A stretch of 64,000 nucleotides of DNA from Ampelocalamus luodianensis (taxonomy: Eukaryota > Streptophyta > Magnoliopsida > Poales > Poaceae): contig CM070633.1 in the NCBI GenBank assembly GCA_036346255.1, positions 20,770,001-20,834,000 of the forward strand, in the 5' to 3' direction. How positions within the stretch are numbered: the first letter of the stretch is position 1; the number at the start of each line of letters is the position of its first letter. Positions 40,886-52,665 of this stretch are shown piece after piece. The notes beneath the pieces were generated by a model that worked only from the letters and a program-made list of their open reading frames with translations, was not told the DNA's origin and ran no database searches. Made by a program: the position numbers and the translations under genes.

Positions 40886-42822
40886 TGTGGATATCATGGG
40901 GATATGCTCATGATCTTAGGATGATGTGTCAATTGGCAATGACATTGAAGGTTTGCGGAAACACGAGTTTTCGGCAAAGTTAAGGTTCTGTCAGGCCTCA
41001 GGCGGTCAGACCGGCCCTGGTGGCGGTCAGACCGGCCATGCCTCAAGTGGTGTATCGGGTGAACAAGCTGGCGGTCCGACCGGCCAGAGCGGCGGTCAGA
41101 CCGGCCAGTGTGGCGGTCTGACCGGCTACCACTGAGCGGTCAGACCGGCCATGAAAGCTGTTTTGGAATTTGAGGCTGGGCCAAAAATAGAGGGTGTAGG
41201 CAAGTGAGGAGATTCTACTGCACTTGGTCCTATATTTTTTGGAGCCTCCAGTCAAAAGTTCTATTCGTTTTAAATTTCCAGAGAGGTTGCGGATTTCAGT
41301 GTTGAAATTTTGGCTAAGTCCTTTGGTGGCGATCGACCGACCTTACATTGGCGATGGCCGTGGTGGCGGTCGAGCCGGCCAAAGTGGCGATCGACCGGTT
41401 TTCACTTATGTCGTCGGCCGTGTGGTGGCGATGGTTCTTGATTAGGTCAAGTTCATGGGTTTCATGTCATATGTGTTGCATGATGCATGTTTTGACTAAC
41501 GTGGGTCAAGTTGTGAAGAACTTGTTCCCGATTTCGATTTTCTTGTCTATTGTTGTGCAGGTTGCTTGGTGGTCAACGACGGTCAACGGCGAGGATGATC
41601 GGGACTAGGCTTGAGAGCCGAGGTTCAAAACGATCGGCGATGCGGGTGAAGTCATTGGACTCAAGTATGGTGCAAGATGGACAAAGGTGACCGAACGGGC
41701 AGTTCGGTGCGACTGGTTGAATCAAGCGGCGCGGGGGTCGGTGCAAGTGCCATGGTGGTTTCGATGGGAGCCGGATGGGAGAGACTTGTCGACATGATGA
41801 GAGCCGTTGGATCAACCTACACGTGGCGGAGCAAGCGAGTGCTTCGCACAATATGAACACGGTGCTTTAAAAGGCGTGCGTGTGTCACCCGTTTGTTTTG
41901 GGCCTTAACGGGAGCCCATTAGGGAGACTCTATTAGAAACCCTAAGCCTCCACTATAAATAGAGGAGGGATGTGGCTGCACCTTTAACCCGACCTTTCGA
42001 CGTTTCATTGTTGAGAAACCTTAATTTGCTTAGGGAGAGGCGGAGAGGAGGTTAGGGTTCTAGAGAGTTGGATTGGATTTCGTGCTCATGTATTGAGTCT
42101 TTGTCATCCATTGATGGAGTGGCTGTAAACCAATACCATATCAAATCAATCCAAAGAAAGTTTCTTCAAGATGAGGTCAATTGCTTTCTTTCTCTCTTTT
42201 TGATGATTTAAGTCGTTCTTTGATCCGCGAGTTTTTGCTTAGTTTCTGGACGTGATCTAGCTTGCCGTGACGTGTGGGAATACATCTAGGATCATCAATC
42301 ACCCACGAGCAAGTCTCAAGATCATATTTTCGTTTTGACTCGGTTTTTGACCTAACTTCGCTCAAACTGTAGAAGGTCAGAATCTTGGCAAGAATTATCA
42401 CGATCATTGCTTGGAATAGGTTCCTGACATACTTAGGTAGGTGTGTGTCAAATTTCACGAAGTTTGGACGCACGAATCAAAAGTTTGATCAATTTGCGTT
42501 TCGGTTTGTCGGGCTGTTTTTCTCTGTTCATCGAACCCGTCCGACCGCCGAGAATCGGTCGACCGCCACCGGCTCGATCGCGAGCTAACGGTCAGACCGC
42601 CCATGTGAGAGGTCAGACCGCCCGAGCCTTCGTGTTTTGGTTTTGTGTTTATTTTACTTCGGGGTTTTGAGTTGATTCAATACAAGTCTTCCGCTGTGCA
42701 TGATTGATTGATCTTCATAGCTTTCATAGCTATTGGAGTGAGATTCGTATTGAATTGAATTTGGGAGAAAAAGAGATCGTGCTCCTATTCACCCCCCCTC
42801 TAGTCGCCTTTTCGGTCCAACA
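40886..42822 (+). repeat. Copia 3' LTR (1.9 kb)
   Basis: Matches the 5' LTR end to end. It keeps more full-length CGGTCAGACCGG words (40999-41150) than the 5' LTR. Confidence 0.95.
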
Positions 42823-42827
42823 TCCTA
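42823..42827. repeat. Copia target duplication, right
   Basis: TCCTA, identical to 31843-31847. In gypsy reading direction it contains a TAG codon. Confidence 0.95.
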
Positions 42828-43147
42828 CCACTCCGAAGTGGGTCCAGTGAGCTGGTGAGAGGCAAAGAGCACCCTCTCACGATCAGCACACTGGATCATG
42901 TCCAGTTTTCTACTCACTATCCGGAGCCAATCATCAGCTTCTAAGGGCTCGGAACTGCTGGAGAAAGTAGGAGGTCTCATCCTCATAAACTCAGCAATAG
43001 TTGCTCTTGGAGGAGGTGGCACAAACACAGGAGGTTGAGCTGCTTGAAGGTTCTGAGTATTAGTGATGGACTGGGCTAACAATTTGATTAACTGAGCTTG
43101 ATCCGCCATCATTTGATTCCAATCTGGACCTTGGGCTGGAGGAGGAC
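42828..43147 (-). pseudogene. Gypsy gag, middle segment, stranded between two insertions
   Basis: On the minus strand this reads PPPAQGPDWNQMMADQAQLI, a proline-rich stretch, then FMRMRPPTFSSSSEPLEADDW and ERVLFASHQLTGPTSEW, the conserved start of the retrotransposon gag domain. After SEW the next codon is TAG where Trp is usual (SEWWD). This stop lies in the TCCTA target duplication shared by both sides of the copia insertion. To the right (minus-strand upstream) it is cut by the solo LTR at 43148. Confidence 0.93.
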
Positions 43148-44688
43148 TGTAACATCCCAAGTTTGGACTTGTGTTTCAAATGTAAGAAAATGAGTAGAAA
43201 TTAAAACTTTTTCTTACATCATGTATTTCCTGTATGTTCTAAACAATTCTTGTACAAGAATTATGGAAATGCATGCAAGGTCACAAGTCTTTTGATCCAA
43301 ATCTTAACCTTTCAAAAACATCCTTGTCAAATCTTGTGATCATCTCCTGGAAATATTTTTCCCAAGTTCTAGGGTTGGTGTGTGACCCCTCTGAAAAATT
43401 TCACAATTTTTAGAAATTGTTTGAAGGTTTTGGAGGGCAGTCAAACCTGTTTGACTTTCAGTCAAAACCCTATTCCAGAACCTTGCAGAATTTTTGGAGA
43501 AAAACACACTGCATAAAAACCTCTAAACTTTTTACACAAGGTCTATATTTAAGTTAGCAAGCTCCTGTAAAAATTTTAGAATTTTTGGAGTTGTTTTGCT
43601 ACCTCAAATAAATCCCCAAAGTTCAGCTCAATATAAAGCCCTAAAACTAAACTCTTGTCTGAGCCAGACTTGGGCTCGAGTCAAACCCGAGCCCAAGTCA
43701 TTTGACTCGGTCGAACCAAGCCACCTCGAATCTAAACTGTTGGATTAAAATCCAACGCTCATGATCTCCTCTTTTGTTTTAAACTTCAGGAGCTTTGGGG
43801 CGATCCTAACCATCTGTTTTTTATCGGACCGCTCACAACCACCCTTGCTTTCTCTGGTCTTCTTCTTCCTCGCGCCGTGCGCAGCACAGTGGGCGGCATG
43901 TCTTGCTCCCTTGTCAACTCTCTCTGGTCGGGCATTGAGTGTGTGCAGGTGCTTTCGGCCGTAGGCATGCCCTACCCCTGCACCCCCAATCATTTCTCTT
44001 TTGGTCCACGGTTGTGTCGTGAGCCAAGCTCACCCGAGGAGCTCGTTTTTGCCCAAACCCTAGTTTTCTAGCTATATAAAGCTCCCCAAAACCCCTCCTG
44101 GTGTTCCTTTACACGACCCCTAGCTCCCCTTTGCTTGTGGAGCTCAAAACACCGAAAATACCAAAACCACCATTTTCGGCAGTGAAGCTCCATTGTGGAT
44201 CTTGGTGCTCCAGTGGTTCTTCTTCAAATCTTTTTGTACCCTTTTGAGCCCCTCAACCCTACATTCATTTCCCCTAACTTAATTTTGGGTTTCATTCACA
44301 GGAATCAATCAATTTTAAGTTTGGATCTTTTTCGGCCGAATTCACCCCCTTTCTTCTCCAGCTCCGGTAAGGGCTTCTTTTCTCAATTAATTGCTCTTAG
44401 AGCTTCTCTGAGCTATAATGAAGCTATAGTGTTGATCCGATCTCACTCATTTTGCTCAGAACACCATTTTCACTTCATCTTCTTCAACTCCGGCGAGCTC
44501 CACCGTGGTCAAAGCTGCTCCGGCCATCTTTCAAGCTCATCTTGGCTGATGTAGCTTCTTATTAGTCCTTAGATGCTGTGGCACACGCTTCTTTGGACAA
44601 TGCGGAGTTTTTGGCTATTTTTCGTTTTCGGCCGTTTTGGTCACCATCACTTATTTTCGGCTCGCCGACGTTCTAGACCGCCGCCGCC

Positions 44689-44693
44689 GTTGA
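44689..44693. repeat. Target duplication of inner solo LTR, left
   Basis: GTTGA, repeated at 49070-49074. Confidence 0.93.
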
Positions 44694-45289
44694 TGTAACA
44701 GCCCCAAGTTTATAAACAGTAATAAAATGCTTTATGAACAGTAATGAGATACTGTTCATGGCATTACTGTTCATGTTTACACTTTAGGCAAAGATGTTAC
44801 AAGTTAAAAACCTTCCTTTGTAGTCAAAACCCTAAAGAACCATTCAAAGTCTTAAAGGGATACAAGATAAAACTTGTATTATGACTGGGAAGTATTTTTA
44901 TTAAAGCCTAGGTAAATTATCTTGACTAAAACTATTTTTGTTGCATTTTTAGAAATTATTTGGGCTTAAAGAAAAATTTATTGTCTTTAAATAAATATTT
45001 TCGCCTGAAATAAATATTTGTGTATTTTACAAAGTGAAAATGTGGTTTATAAAATTTATCTGGGAAATATATCATCCCAGAGCTTACAGATAAAAATTTC
45101 ATGAATTTATAAATTTATTTGATATTTTAAAGTCCCGTCAAACCTTTTAAGTGTTCAAATGGGTCTGGTCAACTAAACTGGTCTAAACCCAACCCTTGCA
45201 CTGTAAGCGACTCGGTCTCACGTGTTTGGGTCCAACCAGTGGCGACTTGGTCTGCTCGGTCACGTCCCAACGCGAGCCCGACATCCACG

Positions 45290-46110
45290 CGTGATGCGAG
45301 CCGTCGATCTTCAATCGAACGGGCGAGCTCATGGTATCCCGCGAGACGTCCACGTGTATACTTTAATCTCCACCGTTGGATCTTGATCTAACGAGCGAGG
45401 TTAGTGTGTGCAACCGGACAACTCCGGATCCATGTTCAATCTCCACCGTTCGTTTCTAATCCAACCGTGACGCCCTTTTCGTTTTAAACTTAAAGGCGCG
45501 CTTTTATCTCAGCCGTTAGATTCAAATCCTACGGCTTTTCCCTTTTTCCCGCGTGTTATAAAGCCCGCACTCCTCTGGGCCGTTGGATCTTCATCGTGTG
45601 GTCCAGATTAGTGTATGCATTCGGACGACTCCGGATCCCCGCACAATCGTGGCCGTCCATCCTTGATCTAACGGTATCGCTTATTTCAATTTGAAATCAG
45701 AGGCGCGCGTTTATGCGAGCCTTTGGATTTCAATCCTACGGCGCTTCTTTTTGACCGTGGGCCTTTAAAGCCCAAAATCGGTGGATCGTTGGATTTTAAT
45801 CGTGCGGACCACATGGGTGTATGCAATCGGACCATCCGGTTCCATTTTACATCCTGACCGTAGAAATTAAATCCAACGGTGCTGAGCCATCGCATCTAAA
45901 AAAAATGACGTGTATATCTTTTAATTGATCGTTGGATCTTGATCCAACGTCTATCTTTGAAAGCGGAGCCCCGAACCCTTCGGGATTTCGTTTTAATCCC
46001 GATCGGTAGATCTAGATCGTGCGGTCCATATTAATTGGTACCGATTCAAATCATTTAATCTCTCTATTTATCACAGCCGCCCATTTCCAATCGGACGGCT
46101 GATATTCTTT
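45290..46110. repeat. Array of CCGTTGGAT/ATCCAACGG dyads in U3 of the inner LTR
   Basis: About eleven imperfect palindromes at 50-110 base spacing. The clearest are CGTTGGATCTTGATCCAACG (45930-45949, perfect 9-bp arms), CGTTGGATCTTGATCTAACG (45374-45393) and GCCGT..ACGGC around AGAT/ATCC (45512-45535). Weaker ones lie at about 45440, 45580, 45665, 45720, 45785, 45860, 46005 and 46075. Confidence 0.8.
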
Positions 46111-46319
46111 TGAGCTTTTGTGAGGCGCGCGCGGCTGAGAATGACAAAGGGGCCCACATGTCATATTTTGCCTCTCTTCTTCCTTATCTCTGCTGTGACC
46201 ATTTTTGTGAGCAGGGAGAGGATTTATCCAAAGATTATGCACTAATTTTTGGGATGTTTAGCTAAATGGACACCTCATCAACTCTAGATCTTTCCTCTTG
46301 CCCCGTAGCTCAACATCCA

Positions 46320-46327
46320 TATATAAA
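46320..46327 (+). promoter_or_regulatory. TATA box of inner solo LTR
   Basis: CCATATATAAACCCTAGC, downstream of the dyad array. Confidence 0.65.
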
Positions 46328-48205
46328 CCCTAGCTTTCCTTCTTGTTGCCATTGTTGACGAAGAAGCTCATCCTTTTCTTGTGACGGTGGAGTTTCTTGC
46401 TTCTTGTTCATTGCTTATCCACTTTAAGCATCGGTTCCACCTTACAATAAAGATTTGACATCTTTTGTAGGTTGAACCATTGTTCATCTCTCTGTTGATC
46501 AACATCCGCATTTTAGAAACTTGGGTGTCTTCCTTCTTACAGTAAGATAAAACCCTAGTTTCGACATCTTGAGCATCTTAAGGACCTTAGAAGTCTGCTG
46601 TGAATCATTCTCTTAAGCATCGTGAGCTTCAACTCGCTTTAAACCGAAAAGTTGATATTATGCCTTTCGGTTTTTCATGTCATTTTCAAGACCTAGGGTT
46701 CTTCCTGTCAACTTATCATCTTATTTAGGTTTTGACTAAACCCTAGCAAAGATGACAAGTTGATCTTTCAATTCTTGTCATCATCTATTTTGACTCCTAG
46801 CTGAAATATGTCTCTGTTCTCTTGTCACCAACCGACAAAATAGGTTTTTGCTTTAGCTTTTGTAATCTAACTAGTTAGGTTAGACTAAGGTTGGTTTGGG
46901 ATATTAATTACCTAAAAGATCATGCTAAGATTCATTTATGAACTTTTGCATGATCTATACTATTTTCCAAAATTGTAATCTGTCTGTTTTCACTCTTTTC
47001 AAAACCAAAACCGGGACTTTGCTCTAAACTCTAATTTCTCTTTTGAAAGCAGAGGTTATAAAATGGGTTATTATCACTATTAGGTAAATATAACTTAAGC
47101 ATGTTGTTAATCATGCATTTCTTTATTGATCATACAATTTCGATAATTTGTACGGCTTGTCGTTTTGGTATTTATTGGATTTTATTGCTTCTTTTAGAAG
47201 TGGTTCTCATCAAGCTTTTGATTATACTTCAACAACTGAGCTCGCAATGTGAAGTCTATTACTACCAAGGCAAGCATCTTCTTTGCACCATGTTGAACCC
47301 AGATTTTGTACAATAGCTTTACAAATCCGGTGATATCTGTGCATGCTATTTGTCAGAAAATACAAAATGTGACTTGTAATAGCTAGCTATAACCTCGACA
47401 TGGTGGATTACCTTAATTATGACCATACACTCAACTCTAGTGTAGTCATTGTATACTATATGGTCTATTTTCAGATTTGGCTTAGATATGCAGTCTAGAG
47501 ATTTTAGAGTTTGACAAGCATATCTTGTCAAACATGGGAATCACAATCAACCTCTGGTTATTTTGAACTCTTTGTCCAGTTTCTTTAAATCAGTCTTGTA
47601 TTTGAAATTCAAATTGATCGGACAAGAGGAAGTTAGTGATGGTGCTTTTGTGCACGAGATTGGGTTTGTGGTGGACTTGTCCGGTTAATTAAGGACCGAA
47701 CTCGATTATTCAATTCAAGTCCCCACGCACTTCCACATGCAAGTGTATGGGCGCTGTTTGGTTAAGTAAAATGTTGAGACTATTGAGTTGGAAACAGAGA
47801 GTAAGGATATGTGTATTGACCTTGTATGGCATAGATGCTTTGGTCTGAGGACTGCGTTTTATGCCATGTGAGCTTTGTATGTCAGTATCAGATGTTCTTA
47901 GGAGGGTGAGGGCGTATATGTGCCTCATCGCATATACGATACCTTAATGGTGCCGATAGCATTCTACTATGGGTAGGGAACCCAATTCGTTTTAAATTGT
48001 TTGGATCGGCATTACTGACACAACATGTGTGCCCCGTGGTTAGTAGGTGGTATAGCCTACGCTAATGGGATTAGTTCACACATGGGGGTCCAACTCAATA
48101 GTGTTGGCTTGTTGAAAATACCAAATCTTAGCTTCCTGGTCGGCATACCAAAGGAAGTGTGTCATCATTCGGAGGCATCCAAGACAACGGGCTAGCTAAG
48201 TCATG

Positions 48206-48267
48206 TGGGTAAAGATGTACACCTGCAGGTATAAACATTCGAATAGCCGTGTCCACGGTCATGGACG
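48206..48267 (+). promoter_or_regulatory. Conserved dyad block of LTRs (copy 5)
   Basis: GGGTAAAGATGTACACCTGCAG, then ATTCGAATAG and TGTCCACGGTCATGGAC in the shared order. Confidence 0.8.
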
Positions 48268-48577
48268 ATAACTTGAATTGATATCACCTGTATAGAGATT
48301 TTAATTTCCAAAATGTGGTTTCAGTTTATTTTCGGTTTAAATGAGGGAATCATGCACTGTACTGTTCACATTTAATGTATTTACTTCTTTGTTTTACTTT
48401 ATTTTTGATTTATTAAATTGCTTTATCAAAAGTTAGTCTTTGTAGGTTAAGATGTATCGCTTTATGCAAATTTGAACCTTTATAACTTCTCGTTGTAACC
48501 TTATGCATGTAACAACTCTACTCCTTTGATTAGGTTCTAATAACCACTTTCTTTTATTAGTTTGTGTAAGACTTGTC

Positions 48578-48594
48578 GAGTACCTTTTGTACTC
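48578..48594 (+). promoter_or_regulatory. LTR 3'-end hairpin GAGTAC/GTACTC (inner solo LTR)
   Basis: GAGTACCTTTTGTACTC, a 6-bp stem with a 5-base loop, preceded by ACTTGTC. Confidence 0.7.
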
Positions 48595-49069
48595 AAGGTG
48601 CTACCACCTATTGTTGCAGTGAGGATGGTTTCTTTATGAAGTACCCGTTAGCGCCGATCGGTGACGCTAACGAGTAACGCTACTTCTTTCCTCCACGCAA
48701 TTGCTGCGGGTGGATGAGGCCATTGGTGGACATTTTCCGCTTATTTTGCTTCCACAGATATCGATAAAGTGACCAAGTCACTTAATATTGTAGTACTAAT
48801 AGAATGATGTAACCTTATGTTTAATTATATCAATGTATGGTGGTATGTGTTTGATGCAATGTTGATGAAGGATATATATGCAATGGTCGTTGATCCCGGG
48901 AACCATTGAGAATCATATATATCCGAATCTCATGCATTGGATCATCACATCGTTAAATTTATATCTTTAGCATGGTTTTTAATAAAGGGGCAGTACTGTT
49001 CCTTCATTAATAATTGTGCTACAGTATGAATTCAATTAGTAACATTTCCAATAACCGGGGGTCCTCACA

Positions 49070-49074
49070 GTTGA
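49070..49074. repeat. Target duplication of inner solo LTR, right
   Basis: GTTGA. Confidence 0.93.
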
Positions 49075-49211
49075 GGTCATCACCATCGGGTCCGCAAGGT
49101 TATTGCAAACCCATTTTGGCCTTTAGGTTGCACCGCTGTGGCCGGAGCCACCGGCGACGAGCCTTTCTTTGCGCTCAGTTTTGCCGGACGAGCGCCCCTC
49201 TGTGCCATTGT

Positions 49212-49728
49212 CGTTTAAGACATTGATTCTGTTCATTAATTGCTAATCATTGATAATCATGGTTTTAGCAATAAATGTATGTCCTAAATGACCCCTTGTG
49301 CCACTGCCAGGTGGGCCCAACCACTTAAACCCCCCCGTCGGCCCTGTGCAACGCCGTTAGGACCTCATTAATGTTAATCATTGATAATCATCATTAATCA
49401 CTGCTTTAGCAATTAATGGTTGAGCTAACCGACAATTGCAGTCACTGCCATGTGGGCCTGTAGGCCTAAACCGCAGTAACGAAGTCTTTAGGACAAAGAA
49501 TGGGGTTATTAATTACTAATCATTGTAGTAATTAATTGCTATCCTAAAGAGCTGACTGTGTCACTGCCAAGTGGGACCAGCCACTTAAACCCTCTCTGTG
49601 CGACATCTTTAGGACATCATTAAAGCTAATCATTACTAATCATGGGATTTAGCATTTACTGGCTGTCTTAAATTAGCCATGTGTGTCACTTACATGTGGG
49701 CCCGCACCATTAAACCCTCTCGGTGCAC
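49212..49728. repeat. Four diverged copies of a 125-base tandem repeat
   Basis: Units start near 49212, 49354, 49485 and 49606. Each runs from TTTAGGAC..TCATTAAT through TAATCATTGATAATCAT and TTTAGCAATTAATGG to CACTGCCATGTGGGCC and CACTTAAACCCTCTC. The TAATCATTGATAATCATTAATC core is rich in short inverted repeats. Confidence 0.8.
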
Positions 49729-49759
49729 TTAAAACTCACGTGCGTGAGTGCGTAGCACT

Positions 49760-50085
49760 GTGTTGATTGTGGACCGTCGATCTTGTGATCAACGGCCCAG
49801 ATCTGGGGAACGTTCGGACCACCTGGGCTCCCAAATCACTACGGGCCGTCCATCCCGCGATGAGCGGCTAAGATCGTTGTGCTGTTCGGGTCACCCGAAC
49901 CGCACGTCATTCTGAGCCCTCCATTTTAAGATCTACGGTCGAGGATGGTCTGAGCGTTCGAGTCACCCGAACGTCTCAATCCACGTGGACCGTTGGATCT
50001 TCATCCAACGGTGGATCCCGCGGCCTCCTCACGCGTGTGCGTGTGTGCGGAGCGCGTGGGCCGTTGGATTTCCAATCTACGGCCC
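49760..50085. repeat. Array of CCGTTGGAT-type dyads in the outer solo LTR
   Basis: Five dyads. The clearest has arms CCGTTGGAT and ATCCAACGG around CTTC (49990-50011). Another has outer arms GGGCCG/CGGCCC with GATT/AATC inside (50058-50085). Weaker ones lie near 49773, 49845 and 49920. Confidence 0.8.
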
Positions 50086-51728
50086 ACATTCGTCCACTTC
50101 ATTTTCTTTTAGATAAGTTTGATTTTATTTCGGTAAGCCTTTATTTGCCAACTGAAAATTGTATTAAACTTTGAAAACTCATAACTAATTCGTTTTAAAT
50201 CCTTTTTAGATGTTTCCAACTGTATTAAATTTATGTTTCACTAAAGTTTAATCTAAAAATGTATTTCAACATGTTTCTGTAACAGAAAAATTTGTAAACA
50301 TTAGTAAATTGTCCCAGCCTTTTTTTGAATATTCCAGAAATTAATGTGAAACTTGTAAAATGCATAACTTTTTCTGTATAACTCCAATCTGAGCAAACTC
50401 AAGCTTGTAAAATTTCTCTGTTAGCATACTTTAATATGAAATAGGTTTTGATCATGGTTTTATTTCTAAAAAATGATATGTGCTAGTTTTACAACTTAGA
50501 AAAATCATAAGTAATTCATTTCAACTTCAAATTGGGTAAACTCAACTTTGCTGTTCTTAGGGTGTCATTATATACCTACTAAAAAAATTTCAGGTCCTAG
50601 GTCATTCTAGAAATTTATGCCATGAACAGTACCAGTAATTAATTTAGTTGAATTTCCAGGTTGAGAGAGTTGATTTTACCTATAACTTTTGCATGCTTAG
50701 TCCAAATGACTTGATTCTTGTTCCTAAATTCATTTAAAATCATAACCTTGCTGCTGTATAAATTTCATGAGTTTTGAATGGTTTTTGCTGTTGAGTCTTG
50801 TTTGGTATTCTTCGTTCTTATTGGTTTTATCGTATTTTTGCATTAGGTTCCGAAGATAATATTGATCTTGAATCTGATCCTCAGCAGCCAGACTCTGACC
50901 TCCAGCAAGGCAAGCATATGTAGCATTCATTTGATCATGTTGTTCCTATTATTTTCAAATTCTAATATGTTTTTGCAAATTCTACATATGCATTGCTATC
51001 TTGTTTTAAACTATTGTTGGTTAGTTGACCTATTAGATGCATAATCTATAGGAAAATGTTTATCCTCTACTACTGAGCCTAGGACTATCTTGCTGTGATT
51101 TAGGGTTCATTGGATGAGCCCTTGTCACTTAGTAGTACGAGTTAAACTGCTTAGTCATGCTTAGCTATCGGTAGAAATGGGCAGTTGTCGACTTAGTCGA
51201 TGACCTTGATCACACAAATGCTTATTATGACTTTATGTTTCAGCTCTGTGCTATGATTAATTGTGAAAACTAAAAATGAAAGTAAAATGATTTGGACTTA
51301 GGCACATTGGTATGTTGGTGTGATTTTGGGTGTGACTGGAACGGTGCCCGAGTCAACAAGGACCGAACATCTTGTTACACTAAACCAAGCATTCTTGCGT
51401 GCTAACCACACTAGAGGGTATGGGACATCTCTTGACTTAGTACTTTGGCGTGTGTTAGCTACGAGCCGCAGGTGGGCGTGTGTGTGTTGTGTTATGGTAA
51501 AATGAGGTAGCTCATGTGTTGGGAGAATTGTAGTTGTCCAAAAAGCTTTACCCCGAGGGGTAGTTGTCACTTCGGCTTTACAATGTAAGCGTATGAGTTT
51601 CTATCCATACGAGCGACTCGTAGTTGATTCACAATATTGAAAATGTCTCGTAGAATTTAGCTGTGCCGGCATACCTTTGGAAGTGCGCTAATCTTGTGGC
51701 TTAAAGACGGTCTGAGGTGTGGGTATAT

Positions 51729-51787
51729 TGGTACACCCCTGCAGGGTATTGATCTATTCGAATAGCCTCATCCTAGGTTATGGACAC
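51729..51787 (+). promoter_or_regulatory. Conserved dyad block of LTRs (copy 6)
   Basis: GGTACACCCCTGCAGGG, then the perfect palindrome CTATTCGAATAG (51754-51765) and a diverged GGTTATGGAC. Confidence 0.75.
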
Positions 51788-52136
51788 TCTTGGGGAAGTC
51801 TTTCAAGAGTTAGACTATAACTTTTAATTAAAACTTGATGGGTGGTACGAATCGGGGATTCGTGCTATGTTGTGGTGGCTATTGGGTTAGTCACCTCTAG
51901 GTGGTTACTTGTCATTTATTGTTACTCGTTGTTATTTCAATGCTTAAAAACAGATTTTACCAATTGCCTTCAATCTATTACATTATTGCAAATGAAAATT
52001 GCTTTACACGTCCAATTAACCATATAACCAATCTGCATCGTAAGTCTATGTAGACTAACATTATTTCATTAACCAATTAACCAATTAACTTTATTTCATG
52101 TAGCTATGTATAGGCTTGTTACTCGTAAGTCTTGCA

Positions 52137-52152
52137 AGTACATTTTTGTACT
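52137..52152 (+). promoter_or_regulatory. LTR 3'-end hairpin AGTAC/GTACT (outer solo LTR)
   Basis: AGTACATTTTTGTACT preceded by CTTGCA and followed by CACCTGC. Confidence 0.65.
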
Positions 52153-52575
52153 CACCTGCATCGCTTGTTGTGTGCAGAGAAAGAGGGTGAGCCCCAAGGG
52201 CCTCACTTTTGTGAGTTGTGCTGTGGCAGTGTTTGGGACGACTAGCTTGGCGGTCCGGTTGGTTGCCTTGTGGGTTAAGGCACACTAATTGGCTTTTGTT
52301 TATGGCCATCTTATGGCACATTAGCTTCCGCTGTTATTGGTACTTTGTTGTCATTTGGCCGGTCGGCCCCTCTTTTGTAATAACTCTATATTATATATGT
52401 CTTTTGCTAGACTTGTTATTATGTGATGTATGGAGTTGATGCATGATTTTGTAAAGATGTACATGTGTTGCAATTCTGGGAAGCACATGTCCATCGAGAC
52501 ACGGCGTATTTTGTTTGTGATGCTAGAGCCAGTGGAAGGCTAAGCATTACAAGCTAAATAAACCGGGGTCTCACA

Positions 52576-52665
52576 AGGAGGCGGTTGCGACAAGGGGGTC
52601 TTTGGATCACTCCCAGAGGCTCGACCTTGACCACTGCTGCTGCCACTGCCCCTAGTTGTTACCAT
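52576..52665 (-). pseudogene. Gypsy gag, N-terminal segment
   Basis: The minus strand starts MVTTRGSGSSSGQGRASG at 52665 and runs SDPKTPLSQPP into the insertion. Joined to 43147 it continues PPPAQGPDW in frame. It therefore fixes the gag start codon and shows that the 9.4 kb between is a single nested insertion. Confidence 0.88.

Larger units (their letters stand above)
31848..42822 (+). mobile_element. Ty1/copia element (SIRE/Maximus-like), 11.0 kb, inserted in gypsy gag
   Basis: LTRs at 31848-33749 and 40886-42822 begin TGTGG.TATCATGGGG and end TTTTCGGTCCAACA. A perfect 5-bp duplication TCCTA flanks them, and the gypsy gag frame resumes on each side. The order is primer site, gag with two zinc knuckles, protease, integrase, reverse transcriptase, RNase H, then a 1.7-kb non-coding tail with repeated polypurine tracts, and the 3' LTR. 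The overall length, the gag extension and the repeated polypurine tracts fit the SIRE/Maximus lineage. All proteins are broken by many small indels. Confidence 0.95.
44694..49069 (+). mobile_element. Giant solo LTR (4.4 kb) nested in the outer solo LTR
   Basis: Starts TGTAACAGCCCCAAG and ends ACCGGGGGTCCTCACA, the same termini style as the outer LTR, flanked by a perfect GTTGA duplication. It contains an array of CCGTTGGAT-type dyads (45290-46110), a TATA box TATATAAA (46320-46327), the conserved dyad block (48206-48267) and the hairpin GAGTACCTTTTGTACTC (48578-48594). No coding capacity is seen. Its family is related to the outer LTR by shared termini and block order but is clearly diverged. 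Confidence 0.92.
43148..52575 (+). mobile_element. Giant solo LTR (5.0 kb without its insert) in gypsy gag
   Basis: Starts TGTAACATCCCAAGTTTGG and ends AACCGGGGTCTCACA. Flanking pentamers are AGGAC (43143-43147) and AGGAG (52576-52580), a target duplication with one change. No primer site, polypurine tract or coding region lies inside, so it is a single LTR. It is split by another solo LTR at 44694-49069. Present are a TATA box TATATAAA (44073-44080), CCGTTGGAT dyads (43739-43756 and 49760-50085), a four-copy 125-base repeat (49212-49728), the conserved dyad block (51729-51787) and a hairpin (52137-52152). Confidence 0.88.
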
